A DNA stretch of 64,000 bases from Curtobacterium sp. SGAir0471 (GCF_005490985.1 NZ_CP027869.1:2294001-2358000); one strand, 5' to 3'. Positions 53,838 through 62,872 are shown, numbered from the stretch's first letter. The notes: generated by a model not told the origin, from the letters alone. Made by a program: numbers and translations.

Positions 53838-55709
53838 ATGAGCCTCTTCTCCGCACGCCGCAAGCCGTCCGAGGGTCCCCGCGCGAGCTTCGGTCGCCTG
53901 CTGACCTACCTGTTCGAGAACAAGCCCGCGATGGCCGTGATCATCGTGCTGAGCGTCCTCGGAGCCGGCGCCTCGCTCGCGCAGCCGCTGCTCGTGAACC
54001 AGGTCGTCACCGCGGTGCAGCGGGGCCAGACCCTGTCACTGCTGGTGTGGGCACTCGTGGCGCTCGTCATCGTGTCCGGACTGCTGAACGGCATCCAGCA
54101 CTTCCTGCTCCAGCGCGCCGGCGAGGGCGTGGTGCTCTCCACCCGTCGCAAGCTCATCGCCCGGATCCTCAACCTGCCGATCTCCGAGTTCGACACCCGC
54201 CGCACGGGCGACCTGGTGTCCCGCGTCGGCAGCGACACCACACTCCTGCGCGCCGTGCTCACCCAGGGACTGATCGAGTCGATCGGCGGTGCGCTCACCT
54301 TCGTCGGCGCGATCATCGCCATGGCCGTCATCGACCCGCTGCTGCTCGGCATCACGGTCGTCATCGTGCTCGTCGCGATCGTCGTCGTCGGTGGGCTCAG
54401 CCGTCGCATCCGCATCGCGTCGAAGCGCGCGCAGGAGAAGGTCGGCGACCTCACCGCCGCGGTGGAGCGCGGCATCGGCGCCGTCCGCACCATCCGCGCC
54501 GCGGGCGCCACCGACCGCGAGGTCGCCGAGGTCGACGGCCACGCCACCGAGGCCTACCGCCGCGGACTCGACATCGCGAAGATGTCCGCGTTCGTCGTGC
54601 CGGTCGCGAGCATCGTCATGCAGGTCGCGTTCATCGCCGTGCTCGGTGTCGGCGGGGCGCAGGTCGCCGCCGGGCAGATCACCATCGCGACGCTCATCAC
54701 CTTCATCCTGCTGCTCTTCATGATGGTCATGCCGCTCGGACAGGCCCTCGGCGCAGCCGTCGCCGTCGCGCAGGCGCTCGGCGCCCTCGGCCGCATCGAG
54801 GAGATCCTGCACCTGCCGACCGAGGACCAGGACGACGGCGCCGTCCGGGTCGCCGCGGCGACCGAGACGGACGACGCGATCGCCTTCGAACACGTCACGT
54901 TCCGGTACGCGCGGTCCGCGGACGCGAGCGGTCCGGACGGCGCCGCTCCGTCGGCCGACGCTGCAGCGTCCGGAGGCGGGGCACGGTCTGGAGGCTCGGG
55001 TGCGGCCGACGACACCGGCCCCGCCGACGACGTGGTGCTGGACGACGTGTCGTTCCGGGTGCCGCGCGGCTCGCGGGTCGCGCTGGTCGGCCCCTCCGGG
55101 GCCGGCAAGTCCACCACGCTGGCGCTCATCGAGCGCTTCTACGACCCGACGTCGGGCGTGATCCGGCTCGGCGGCGTCGACGTCCGCGGGCTCGACCGCG
55201 CCGAGCTCCGCGCGCAGATCGGGTACGTCGAGCAGGACGCCCCCGTGCTGGCCGGCACCATCCGGGCGAACCTGCTGCTCGGCTCCCCTGACGCCTCCGA
55301 GGCGGAGTGCGTCCGGGTGCTCGAGGCCGTCAACCTGGGCGACGTGCTGCACCGCGACCCCCGAGGCCTCGACGCGCAGGTGGGCGAGGACGGCGTCATG
55401 CTCTCCGGGGGTGAGCGGCAGCGGCTCGCGATCGCCCGCGCGCTGCTCGCCGCTCCCCCGATCCTGCTGCTCGACGAGTCGACCTCGTCGCTCGACGGGG
55501 TGAACGAGCAGAAGATGCGCCTGGCGATCGACGCCGTCGCGGCCGACCGCACGCTGCTCGTCATCGCGCACCGGCTGTCGACCGTCGTCGACTCGGACGT
55601 CATCGTCGTGCTCGAGCACGGCCGGGTCGTCGGCACGGGGACGCACTCCGAGCTCGTGCAGTCCACCCCGCTCTACCGCGACCTGGCGAAGCACCAGCTG
55701 CTGGTCTGA
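53838..55709 (+). CDS. ABC exporter (fused membrane and ATPase domains)
   Basis: The 623-residue half-transporter has six membrane helices in about residues 30-320, then an ATPase domain. Walker A begins at Gly418 in GPSGAGKSTTLALIERFYDP, the signature is MLSGGERQRLAIARALL, and Walker B is ILLLDESTSSLD. An unusual Gly/Ser/Ala/Asp-rich insertion (about residues 359-397) lies inside the ATPase domain before Walker A. The protein probably works as a homodimer and exports drugs, lipids or peptides. An in-frame ATG at 53787 is an alternative start. Confidence 0.9.
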   Translation: MSLFSARRKPSEGPRASFGRLLTYLFENKPAMAVIIVLSVLGAGASLAQPLLVNQVVTAVQRGQTLSLLVWALVALVIVSGLLNGIQHFLLQRAGEGVVLSTRRKLIARILNLPISEFDTRRTGDLVSRVGSDTTLLRAVLTQGLIESIGGALTFVGAIIAMAVIDPLLLGITVVIVLVAIVVVGGLSRRIRIASKRAQEKVGDLTAAVERGIGAVRTIRAAGATDREVAEVDGHATEAYRRGLDIAKMSAFVVPVASIVMQVAFIAVLGVGGAQVAAGQITIATLITFILLLFMMVMPLGQALGAAVAVAQALGALGRIEEILHLPTEDQDDGAVRVAAATETDDAIAFEHVTFRYARSADASGPDGAAPSADAAASGGGARSGGSGAADDTGPADDVVLDDVSFRVPRGSRVALVGPSGAGKSTTLALIERFYDPTSGVIRLGGVDVRGLDRAELRAQIGYVEQDAPVLAGTIRANLLLGSPDASEAECVRVLEAVNLGDVLHRDPRGLDAQVGEDGVMLSGGERQRLAIARALLAAPPILLLDESTSSLDGVNEQKMRLAIDAVAADRTLLVIAHRLSTVVDSDVIVVLEHGRVVGTGTHSELVQSTPLYRDLAKHQLLV

Positions 55710-55748
55710 CGCGGCCCGGCCCCGCCCGGCTCGATCGGACCCGCGGAA

Positions 55749-55806
55749 CGCAACGTCGGCGACTCCTCGCAGGGCTGGAGCCCTGCGAGGAACCGCCGAC
55801 GTTGCG
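55749..55806. terminator. Two-tier hairpin terminator between convergent genes
   Basis: The outer arms CGCAACGTCGGC (55749-55760) pair with 55795-55806. The inner arms CCTCGCAGGG (55765-55774) pair with 55781-55790. Only a 4-base internal loop separates the two stems. Confidence 0.8.
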
Positions 55807-55820
55807 TCTCACGGGGGGGG

Positions 55821-57359
55821 TCAGGCGGCGAAGGGGTCCGGGGTCAGGACGTAGACCGACTCCAGGTACTCCTCGAGGCCCTCGTGGGAGCCCTCGCGGC
55901 CGAGCCCCGACGACTTCACGCCGCCGAACGGGAACGCCGCGTTCGACACGACGCCGGTGTTCAGGCCGAGCATGCCGGTCTCCAGGCGCTCGGCGAGCCG
56001 CTGGCCCCGGCGGAAGTCGGTCGTGAAGGCGTAGGCGACGAGCCCGTACTCGGTGTCGTTCGCCAGGCGGATGCCCTCCTCCTCGGTGGTGAAGCGCGTG
56101 ATCGACACGACCGGGCCGAAGATCTCCGTCGTGAGGATGTCCGACCCCGGCTGGACCTGGTCGAGCACCGTCGGCGCGTAGAAGGTCCCCGGACGGTCGA
56201 CCCGCTCGCCGCCCGTCACCAGGCGCGCACCGCGCTGCACGGCGTCGTCCACGAGCCCGGCGGCCTTGTCCACGGCACGGTCGTCGATGAGCGGGCCGAT
56301 GGTCGTCCCGTCCTCGGTGCCGCGACCGATGCGCAGTTCCTCGACCTTCGCGCTGAGCGCCGCGGTGAAGTCGTCCGCGATGCCCTCCTGCACGAAGAAG
56401 CGGTTCGCCGCGGTGCAGGCCTCGCCGACGTTGCGGAACTTGGCCTGCATCGCGGCGGCGACGGCCTCGTCGAGGTCGGCGTCGTCGAACACGAGCAGCG
56501 GTGCGTTCCCGCCGAGCTCCATGCTCGTCTTGAGGACGTTGTCGGCCGCCTGCTTGAGCAGCGCCGAGCCGACGGGCGTCGACCCCGTGAAGGTGAGCTT
56601 CCGGAGTCTGCGGTCGGCGATGATCGGCTCGGACAGCGCCTTCGCGTCGCGCGAGGGCACCACGTTGAGCACGCCGTCCGGCAGCCCGGCGCGGCGGAAC
56701 AGCTCGACCAGGAAGAGGGTCGTGAGCGGGGTCAGGTCGGCCGGCTTCAGCACCACGGTGCAGCCCGCCGCGAGCGCGGGGCCGATCTTGCGGGTCGCCA
56801 TCGCGAGCGGGAAGTTCCACGGCGTGATCGCGTAGACCGGACCGACGGGGCGGCGGAGCACGATGCCCCGGCCGGTGCCCTCCGGGTTGGTGCGGTAGTC
56901 GCCGGAGATGCGCACGGCCTCCTCCGAGAACCACCGCAGGAACTCGCTGCCGTACGCGACCTCGCCGCGGGACTCGGCGAGGGGCTTGCCCATCTCGAGC
57001 GTCATCAGGGCCGCGAGGTCGTCCTCGTGCTCGTGCGCCAGGTCGAACGCGCGGCGCAGGATGTCCGAGCGGGTCCGCGGGGCCGTCGACGCCCAGCCCT
57101 CCTGCGCGGCCACGGCGGCGTCGAGTGCCGCGATGCCGTCCTCGGGCGTGGCGTCGGCGACCTCGGCGAGGACCTCGCCGGTGCTCGGGTCGCGGACCGG
57201 GAAGGTCGCGCCGCCGCTCGCGGGACGCCAGGCACCGGCGATGAAGAGGCCGGTGGGGACGTCGGCGACGGAGACGTGTTCGTCCGCGACGGTCGTGGTC
57301 GGGCCGGTCGAGGACGTGCCGGTCGTGGTCGAGCCGGTGGTCGTGGGGGTGGTGGTCAC
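55821..57359 (-). CDS. gabD: NAD(P)+-dependent aldehyde dehydrogenase (succinate-semialdehyde type)
   Basis: The 512-residue enzyme oxidises an aldehyde, most likely succinate semialdehyde, to the acid. Motifs are AITPWNFPLAMATRKIGPAL, FTGSTPVGSALLKQAADNV, the catalytic Glu in SMELGGNAPLLVFDDADLDE and the catalytic Cys in NVGEACTAANRFFV. SHEGLEEYLESVYV closes the protein. The first 25 residues are almost only Thr, Ser and Gly, outside the fold. The GTG start overlaps the nicotinamidase stop (GTGA); a later GTG may be the true start. Confidence 0.85.
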   Translation of the reverse strand: MTTTPTTTGSTTTGTSSTGPTTTVADEHVSVADVPTGLFIAGAWRPASGGATFPVRDPSTGEVLAEVADATPEDGIAALDAAVAAQEGWASTAPRTRSDILRRAFDLAHEHEDDLAALMTLEMGKPLAESRGEVAYGSEFLRWFSEEAVRISGDYRTNPEGTGRGIVLRRPVGPVYAITPWNFPLAMATRKIGPALAAGCTVVLKPADLTPLTTLFLVELFRRAGLPDGVLNVVPSRDAKALSEPIIADRRLRKLTFTGSTPVGSALLKQAADNVLKTSMELGGNAPLLVFDDADLDEAVAAAMQAKFRNVGEACTAANRFFVQEGIADDFTAALSAKVEELRIGRGTEDGTTIGPLIDDRAVDKAAGLVDDAVQRGARLVTGGERVDRPGTFYAPTVLDQVQPGSDILTTEIFGPVVSITRFTTEEEGIRLANDTEYGLVAYAFTTDFRRGQRLAERLETGMLGLNTGVVSNAAFPFGGVKSSGLGREGSHEGLEEYLESVYVLTPDPFAA

Positions 57360-57976
57360 AGTACTGCTCCTCCGGGGTTCGCGAGCCCCTCGTCCATGTC
57401 GCTGCGGTCGACGTGCCCGCCGACCGCTCTGATCTCGTCCAGGGCACGTGCGCTGCGGTCCGGGTCGACGCCGGCGACGAGGTCCTCGTACACGGCGACG
57501 TCGTACCCGGCGGCCCGCGCGTCGAGCGCCGTGGCGCGCACGCAGTGGTCGGTGGCGATCCCGACGACGTCGACCGTCGTCACCCGGCGCTCCGCGAGCA
57601 GGTCGGGCAGCGCGGTGCCGTCGTCGGTGCTCGCCTGGAACGCCGAGTAGTCCGGTCGGCCCCTGCCCTTGAACACGTGCACGTCGATCACGCTCGTGTC
57701 GAGGTCCGGGTGGTACTCGGCGCCCGGGGTACCGCCGACGCAGTGCACCGGCCACGTGTCCACGAAGTCGGGGCCCTCCGGTCCGGCGAAGTGGCCGCCG
57801 TTGTCGTCGTCGCCGTGGTGCCAGTCACGGGAGCCGACGATGAGGTCGTACTCCTCCCCGCGCCGCCCGGTGAAGGCGCTGATCCGCTCCGCGAGGGCCG
57901 CGCCCCCGGTCACACCGAGCGCACCGCCCTCCGTGAAGTCGTTCTGGACGTCGACGACGAGCAGTGCCCTGGCCAT
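57356..57976 (-). CDS. pncA: Nicotinamidase / isochorismatase-family amidohydrolase
   Basis: The 206-residue enzyme hydrolyses nicotinamide to nicotinate for NAD salvage. Motifs are ALLVVDVQNDFTEGGALGV with the catalytic Asp9, SRDWHHGDD with metal ligands, FKGRGRPDYSAF with the catalytic Lys, and VGIATDHCVRATALDA with the catalytic Cys. A CAGGAT string six bases before the ATG may be a weak -10 box. It is translationally coupled to the aldehyde dehydrogenase. Confidence 0.92.
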   Translation of the reverse strand: MARALLVVDVQNDFTEGGALGVTGGAALAERISAFTGRRGEEYDLIVGSRDWHHGDDDNGGHFAGPEGPDFVDTWPVHCVGGTPGAEYHPDLDTSVIDVHVFKGRGRPDYSAFQASTDDGTALPDLLAERRVTTVDVVGIATDHCVRATALDARAAGYDVAVYEDLVAGVDPDRSARALDEIRAVGGHVDRSDMDEGLANPGGAVL

Positions 57977-58024
57977 GGATCCATCCTGCACCCGGCGGCT
58001 CCGCGCGCGGTGAGCGGCAGCGGG

Positions 58025-59518
58025 TCAGGACGAGGTCAGGCTCCCGCCGCAGCGGTAGGTGGCTGCCGTCACCGCGTCGAGCGCCGGCAGCGCGGCCGCG
58101 CGCGAGGACCCGATCGCGTAGAACGCGAAGGTCAGGCGGGTGCCGTCCTCCGCGTCGATGTACCCGCCGAGCGTGTTCGCGCTGTCGATCCACCCGGTCT
58201 TCGCGTGCACCTTGCCCCGTGCGACGGCGTTGGCCCCGGTGAACCGGCTGGACAGGGTCCCGGAGACCCCGGCGACCGGCAGCGACTCGGACAGCACGCC
58301 CAGGCCCTTCTCGCCGGCGGCGACGGCGACCATCAGGTGGGCGACGAACGACGGCGACACGGCGTTCGAGGCGCTCTCCCCCGAGCCGTCCTTGATGGTG
58401 ATGCCGGCGGGGTCGAGACCGTACCCGGCGAGGGCCTTCTGGTACACGCCCGTCAGGGACGCCGCCGACCCGCCCGCTCCGGACTCCTTCGACGAGACGC
58501 GGGCGAGCATCTCGGCCAGGGTGTTGTCGGAGTTCGGGATCATCTGCCCGATCAGCGTGGACACCGGCTGCGATGAGACCGAGGCGATCTGGTCCGTGCT
58601 CGTGGTGGCCCGCTGCACGACCTGCGCGCTCCCGGCGCCCACGACGCCCGCGTTCGCGAGGGCCGTGCGGAACGCCGCGCCGGCCCGGCCGACCGGATCG
58701 GTCGAGCGGGGCGAGGTCGCCGCCGCCGGGTTCGCCCGGTCGCCGTCGACCATGAGCGCGGTGACCCGCGGCTGGTACCCGATCGTGCGCTCGCTCTCCG
58801 GCCAGGTCGGGTCCCACGCGTCGGCGTCGGACCAGTAGCTGTCGTCCGCGACGATCGTCGTCACCGGGGCGTCGCCGAGGGCCGCCTTCACCTGCTGTGC
58901 GAGCTGCGCGAGGGTCGGGGCGCCCGGGTAGACCGTGCCGTTGCCGGCCGAGAGCGTCGCGTCGCCGTGCCCGACGAGCGCGATGGTGCCGTCGGCCTCC
59001 TTCGTCACCGTGGTGGGGATGCGGTGGTCCCCGCCGAGGACCGCGAGCGCCGTTGCGCTCGTCAGCGTCTTCATCACGCTGCCCGTCTGCGCCGCCGTGT
59101 CCCCGCTCCGCGAGAACAGTGTCTCGCCCGTCGCGGCGTTCATCACGAAGCCCTCGAACGAGCCGAGCCCGGCGGCCGAGGCCGCCGCCTCGATGGTGCA
59201 GGTGCGCAGGGCCGACGGCCCCGCCGGTGCGTCGGGCACGGTCCGCGTGTCGTCCGTCGGCGTCGCACTCGGCGTCGCCGAGGCTCGCGGCGTCCCCGAC
59301 GGCGCGGCGGACGCCGACGACGGGGGCGCCGCGGACTGACGGGCGGGCAGGGTCGCCGCCGCGACCGCGACCGAGGCGCCGGAGCCGAGCAGGAGCACAC
59401 CGACGAGCCCGCCGGCGATCCACGGGACCGGTCGCCGGGCCACCGAGCGGCGCAGGGAGGCGACCGCACCGCGGATGCGTGCCGGGACGGACTTCGACGG
59501 GGGCTGCTGGTCGGACAT
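58025..59518 (-). CDS. dacB: D-alanyl-D-alanine carboxypeptidase/endopeptidase (PBP4 family)
   Basis: The 497-residue cell-wall enzyme has one N-terminal membrane anchor (about residues 33-55) and a Ser/Pro/Thr-rich spacer to residue 100. The penicillin-binding fold has the SxxK motif SVMK with Ser147, the SDN motif in MIPNSDNTLAEML and the KTG motif in VHAKTGWID. It trims peptidoglycan peptides outside the membrane. TAGGAT eight bases before the ATG suggests a leaderless transcript. Confidence 0.93.
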   Translation of the reverse strand: MSDQQPPSKSVPARIRGAVASLRRSVARRPVPWIAGGLVGVLLLGSGASVAVAAATLPARQSAAPPSSASAAPSGTPRASATPSATPTDDTRTVPDAPAGPSALRTCTIEAAASAAGLGSFEGFVMNAATGETLFSRSGDTAAQTGSVMKTLTSATALAVLGGDHRIPTTVTKEADGTIALVGHGDATLSAGNGTVYPGAPTLAQLAQQVKAALGDAPVTTIVADDSYWSDADAWDPTWPESERTIGYQPRVTALMVDGDRANPAAATSPRSTDPVGRAGAAFRTALANAGVVGAGSAQVVQRATTSTDQIASVSSQPVSTLIGQMIPNSDNTLAEMLARVSSKESGAGGSAASLTGVYQKALAGYGLDPAGITIKDGSGESASNAVSPSFVAHLMVAVAAGEKGLGVLSESLPVAGVSGTLSSRFTGANAVARGKVHAKTGWIDSANTLGGYIDAEDGTRLTFAFYAIGSSRAAALPALDAVTAATYRCGGSLTSS

Positions 59519-59526
59519 CGCGATCG

Positions 59527-59532
59527 ATCCTA
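59527..59532 (-). promoter_or_regulatory. -10 box TAGGAT of dacB
   Basis: TAGGAT on the minus strand ends eight bases before the dacB ATG. Confidence 0.5.
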
Positions 59533-59588
59533 CGGAACCGCGGGAGGAGCCTCCAGGCCGGATCCATGATCGGTGTGGCCGCCCGACG

Positions 59589-59640
59589 GTGTCGGTCCGT
59601 TCGGCTGTGTCGGTCCGTTGGCGTGTGTCGGTCTGCCGCC
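59589..59640. repeat. 18-base tandem repeat between the oxidoreductase and dacB genes
   Basis: GTGTCGGTCCGTTCGGCT at 59589 is followed by a variant at 59607 and a partial unit at 59625. The repeat runs up to the stop codon of the oxidoreductase. Confidence 0.75.
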
Positions 59641-59644
59641 GGGG

Positions 59645-60652
59645 TCAGTCTGCCGCCGGGCTGTCCGTCTCCGCCGTGTCGGCCGCGTAGCGGACGCCGA
59701 CCTGGCGACGGGCCTCGTCCATCACCGCCATGACCGCGACCGTCTCCTCGGGGTCCATCACCCCGCCCTCGTGGGTGCCGGAGGTGACCATCGCCTCGAA
59801 GGCACGGGCCTCGTGCGCGTACCCGGTGAGTTCCTCGCGCGAGTCGTACTCCTCGACCACCGTGCCGTCGCGGTCGCGGAGCCGCCAGGTCGTCGGCGTG
59901 TACCAGGTGTCGTCGAGGTCGACGCGACCGTCCTCGCCGATGATCGACGCCGTGTTCGGGCTCCGCAGGTCGAGGCCGAAGTGGAGCATCGACTGCGCGC
60001 CGCCGTCGTGCGTGAGCACCACACCCATCTGCGTGTCGACGCCCTGGTCGCTCAGCGTCCCCGCTGCCGTGACCGCGGTCGGGACGCCGAGCACGTCCAC
60101 GGCGAACGAGATCGGGTAGACGCCGAGGTCGAGGATCGCGCCGCCGCCGAGCGCCGGATCGTTCAGCCGGTGGTGCGGGTCGGTCGGCAGGGCCTGGTGG
60201 TGGGTGGCCTCGACGAGTCGGGGGCGGCCGATGCGCCCCTCGGCGACGAGTTCGCGGACCATCCGCATCTGCGGCAGGAATCGGGTCCACATCGCCTCGG
60301 ACACCGCCACGTCGGCGCGTCGTGCGGCGTCGACCACGCGGCGGGCCTCGGCGGCGGTGATCGTGAAGGCCTTCTCGACCAGGACGTGCTTGCCAGCGGC
60401 GATCGCGAGCAGCGCGTCCTCCGCGTGCCGGGAGTGCGGCGTCGCGACGTACACCGCGTCGACGTCGGGATCAGCGACGAGTTCCGCGTAGGAGCCGTGC
60501 GCGCGGGCGATGCCGTGCTCGGTGGCGAAGGCCTCGGCGGACTCGCGCGAGCGACTACCGACCGCGACGAAGTCGATGCCGGCGGCGGTGCAGTCCGCCA
60601 CGAACGAGTGGGCGATGCCGCCCGTACCGATGACTCCCCAGCGAACCGTCAT
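59645..60652 (-). CDS. Gfo/Idh/MocA-family oxidoreductase
   Basis: The 335-residue NAD(P)-dependent enzyme begins VRWGVIGTGGIAHSFVADC. It contains VYVATPHSRHAEDALLAIAA and GKHVLVEKAFTITAAEARRV, with the EKP-like motif reading EKA here, and the second-domain segment GGGAILDLGVYPISFAVDVL. Such enzymes oxidise or reduce sugars, inositols or trans-dihydrodiols. No neighbouring sugar genes indicate the substrate. A TAGACA string lies six bases before the ATG. Confidence 0.88.
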   Translation of the reverse strand: MTVRWGVIGTGGIAHSFVADCTAAGIDFVAVGSRSRESAEAFATEHGIARAHGSYAELVADPDVDAVYVATPHSRHAEDALLAIAAGKHVLVEKAFTITAAEARRVVDAARRADVAVSEAMWTRFLPQMRMVRELVAEGRIGRPRLVEATHHQALPTDPHHRLNDPALGGGAILDLGVYPISFAVDVLGVPTAVTAAGTLSDQGVDTQMGVVLTHDGGAQSMLHFGLDLRSPNTASIIGEDGRVDLDDTWYTPTTWRLRDRDGTVVEEYDSREELTGYAHEARAFEAMVTSGTHEGGVMDPEETVAVMAVMDEARRQVGVRYAADTAETDSPAAD

Positions 60653-60725
60653 GCGCCCTGTCTACCAGTGCGCTGCCGTACGCCCTGTCCACCAGCGCGC
60701 CGCCGTGCGCCCCGTCCGCCTGCGG
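60653..60725. repeat. 27-base tandem repeat upstream of the oxidoreductase
   Basis: Units of 27 bases begin at 60653 and 60680, with a degenerate partial unit at 60707. Each starts (G/A)CGCCC(T/C)GTC. The repeat lies directly in front of the minus-strand start codon, where promoter sequence would be expected. Confidence 0.75.
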
Positions 60726-60757
60726 ACCACACTCGTGACGGAGCGGTCCGGAACGAC

Positions 60758-60794
60758 GGAACCCCCGGTCGGACATTGTCCGACCGGGGGTTCC
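60758..60794. terminator. Perfect 16-bp terminator after tRNA-Thr
   Basis: GGAACCCCCGGTCGGA (60758-60773) pairs without mismatch with 60779-60794 across a 5-base loop. It lies eight bases beyond the tRNA 3' end on the minus strand. Confidence 0.8.
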
Positions 60795-60801
60795 GGTGTC
60801 G

Positions 60802-60874
60802 AGCCGCCTGTCGGAATCGAACCGACGACCTATTCATTACGAGTGAATCGCTCTGCCGACTGAGCTAAGGCGGC
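60802..60874 (-). tRNA. tRNA-Thr (anticodon CGU)
   Basis: The minus strand folds into a complete cloverleaf: acceptor GCCGCCT/AGGCGGC, D arm GCTCAGTCGGCAGAGC, anticodon arm ATTCA-CTCGTAA-TGAAT with anticodon CGT, and T arm GTCGG-TTCGATT-CCGAC. The CCA end is not encoded. It reads ACG codons. Confidence 0.95.
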
Positions 60875-60918
60875 GGACGCTCCGTTCCCGGAGCGGCACG
60901 AGCAATGACTATACAGGT

Positions 60919-61554
60919 TCAGACGAGCGAACGCGAAACGAGCGCGCCGAGCTCGTCGAACGACCGCTGCAGCTCCTCAGAGAGCTCCGTCTCGGAGGCA
61001 CTGTCGGACCACTCCCACCAGGCGTGTCGGAGCGCAGCGAGTGCCACCACCGAGGCGAGTCGGGCCTGCCGCCGCAGCGCGTCCGGGTCCGCCGCGAGGT
61101 CCGGCTCGGTGGTCGTGAGCCGGACCGTCACGGCCTCCTCGATCTCGGCCTGGAACTCCTTCATCGACGCCATCCGCCGCGTGAACAGCTCGGGCGCGGC
61201 GCGGAGCACCTGCTGCCGCTCCGCGAGCAGTCCGCGTTCCTCGACCAGCTCGCTCGTCGTGTGCACGAGGAGGGTGCCGAGGTCGGCGAGCAGCTCGCCG
61301 CTCGGCCCACCGGCACGGAAGGTGTCGAGCGCCCGCCCGCTCGGCAGCGTCGGGTCGTCGCCGAGGAGCGCCTGCTCCTTGCTCGGGAAGTAGTTGAAGA
61401 ACGTGCGCGGGGACACGTCGGCGCGGCGGGCGACCTCGTCGACCGTGACGGCCGACCAGCCGGAGTCGAGTGCGATCCGCAGGGCGGCCTGCTGGATCGC
61501 GAGTCGGGTGGCGCGACGCTTGCGCTCACGCAGACCGGGTGCTGCTTCGGGCAT
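60919..61554 (-). CDS. TetR-family transcriptional regulator
   Basis: The 211-residue regulator has the TetR helix-turn-helix at about residues 15-60 (WSAVTVDEVARRADVSPRTF, FNYFPSKEQALL). A variable ligand-binding domain follows, and its C-terminus includes ALRHAWWEWSDSAS, a pattern common in AcrR-like regulators with the TetR_C_17-type domain. Its target is not clear; neighbours are a tRNA and replication genes. Confidence 0.88.
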   Translation of the reverse strand: MPEAAPGLRERKRRATRLAIQQAALRIALDSGWSAVTVDEVARRADVSPRTFFNYFPSKEQALLGDDPTLPSGRALDTFRAGGPSGELLADLGTLLVHTTSELVEERGLLAERQQVLRAAPELFTRRMASMKEFQAEIEEAVTVRLTTTEPDLAADPDALRRQARLASVVALAALRHAWWEWSDSASETELSEELQRSFDELGALVSRSLV

Positions 61555-61660
61555 GTCGCGATCTTCTCACGACGACCAGGGCGTCCGGCTGCGGGCTTGC
61601 GCAGGGTCCGGTGGACGGTCGCTGACCCGGCCTGGAGGCGCGGAGCACGTCCGCCCCGCC

Positions 61661-61704
61661 GGCTCGGGCTCCGGCTCGGGCTCCGGCTCGGGCTCCGGCT
61701 CTGG
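61661..61704. repeat. 12-base tandem repeat after the pol III delta' gene
   Basis: GGCTCGGGCTCC is repeated perfectly at 61661, 61673 and 61685, with a partial unit to 61702. It ends just at the stop codon of the delta' gene. The gap 61555-61704 has no gene. Confidence 0.85.
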
Positions 61705-62847
61705 CTAGCGGGTCGCGCGGGCGATCGTCACGAGCAGTGCCTCGAGCGCGAGCAGCGCCGCGACGTTCGCCGCGATCCGCTCGCGTGCCAGGGCGATCGC
61801 GTCGAGGACCTCGAGCGCCGACGCCGGCGGCACGACCTCGAGCGCGCGGTCCAGCTGGTCGCGCATCGCCAGGTTCACCGGCTCGGCGGGAGCGCCGAGG
61901 CCGAGCAGCAGGAGGTCACGGTACAGCGACGAGACGTCGACGAGGATCCGGTCGAGGCCGTCGCGGAGGCTCCGGGTCGCCCGGCGCTTCTGGTCCTCCT
62001 CGAGGGCACGCAGCTGCGACCGCAGCGCCGGCGGGACCGTCCCACCCGGTTCCACCCCGAGCGACCGCAGCGCGGCGTCCCGTTCCTCGCCGTCGCGCTG
62101 CTCGGTGATCGCCTTGGCGTCCTCGTCCGCGACCGACAGCAGGTCGGCTGCGGCCAGGACGGCGTCACCGACGGAGCGCACGCCGAGCACGGTCTCGAGG
62201 GTCCGGCGTCGACGAGCACGGGCGTCCTCACTCGTCGCCAGCCGCTGTGCCATGCCGATGTGGCTCTGCGCCTGCCGCGCAGCATCGGTGGCGAGGTCCC
62301 TGTCGACCCCGGTACGGGCGACGATGAGCTCGGCGACGGAAGCGACGTCGGGCACCCGCAGCCGGACCGAACGAACGCGCGACCGGATCGTCGGCAGCAG
62401 GTCCGCCTCGCTCGGAGCGCAGAGGATCCACACTGTCCGCTCCGGCGGCTCCTCGAGCGCCTTGAGCAGCAGGTTCGAGGTGCGCTCCGTCATCCGGTCG
62501 GCGTCCTCGATGATCACGATGCGGTAGCGCCCGACCGACGGTGCGTAGTACGACGACGTCACCAGCTGGCGGATCTCGTCGATCGTGATGATGACACGTT
62601 GGGTCGTGAGCACCGACACGTCGGGGTGGGTGCGAGCGGTGATCTGCTGCAGGGCGTGGTCGTCGTCCGCTCCGGCACCGACCAGGGCAGCGGCGAAGGC
62701 GGCGGCGACGTTCGACCGACCGGACCCGGGCGGTCCGGTGATGAGCCACGAGTGCGTCATCCCGCCCGTACCGTTGGGCGCCTCGGCCGCACTGCGCAGG
62801 GCGGCGACCGCGTCGTCCTGTCCGGTCAGGCCGTCCCACACGCTCAC
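61705..62847 (-). CDS. holB: DNA polymerase III subunit delta'
   Basis: The 380-residue clamp-loader subunit has an AAA+ fold: Walker A-like GPPGSGRSNVAAAFAAAL (residues 38-45, Arg in place of Lys), IDEIRQLVTSSYYAPSVGRY, VIIEDADRMTERTSNLLLKA and LLPTIRSRVRSVRLR. The zinc-binding cysteines of gamma/tau are absent. The poor P-loop is expected because delta' does not hydrolyse ATP. It lies 25 bases after the tmk stop. Confidence 0.92.
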   Translation of the reverse strand: MSVWDGLTGQDDAVAALRSAAEAPNGTGGMTHSWLITGPPGSGRSNVAAAFAAALVGAGADDDHALQQITARTHPDVSVLTTQRVIITIDEIRQLVTSSYYAPSVGRYRIVIIEDADRMTERTSNLLLKALEEPPERTVWILCAPSEADLLPTIRSRVRSVRLRVPDVASVAELIVARTGVDRDLATDAARQAQSHIGMAQRLATSEDARARRRRTLETVLGVRSVGDAVLAAADLLSVADEDAKAITEQRDGEERDAALRSLGVEPGGTVPPALRSQLRALEEDQKRRATRSLRDGLDRILVDVSSLYRDLLLLGLGAPAEPVNLAMRDQLDRALEVVPPASALEVLDAIALARERIAANVAALLALEALLVTIARATR

Positions 62848-62872
62848 GGGGTCATCCTGTCAGCACCCACCG

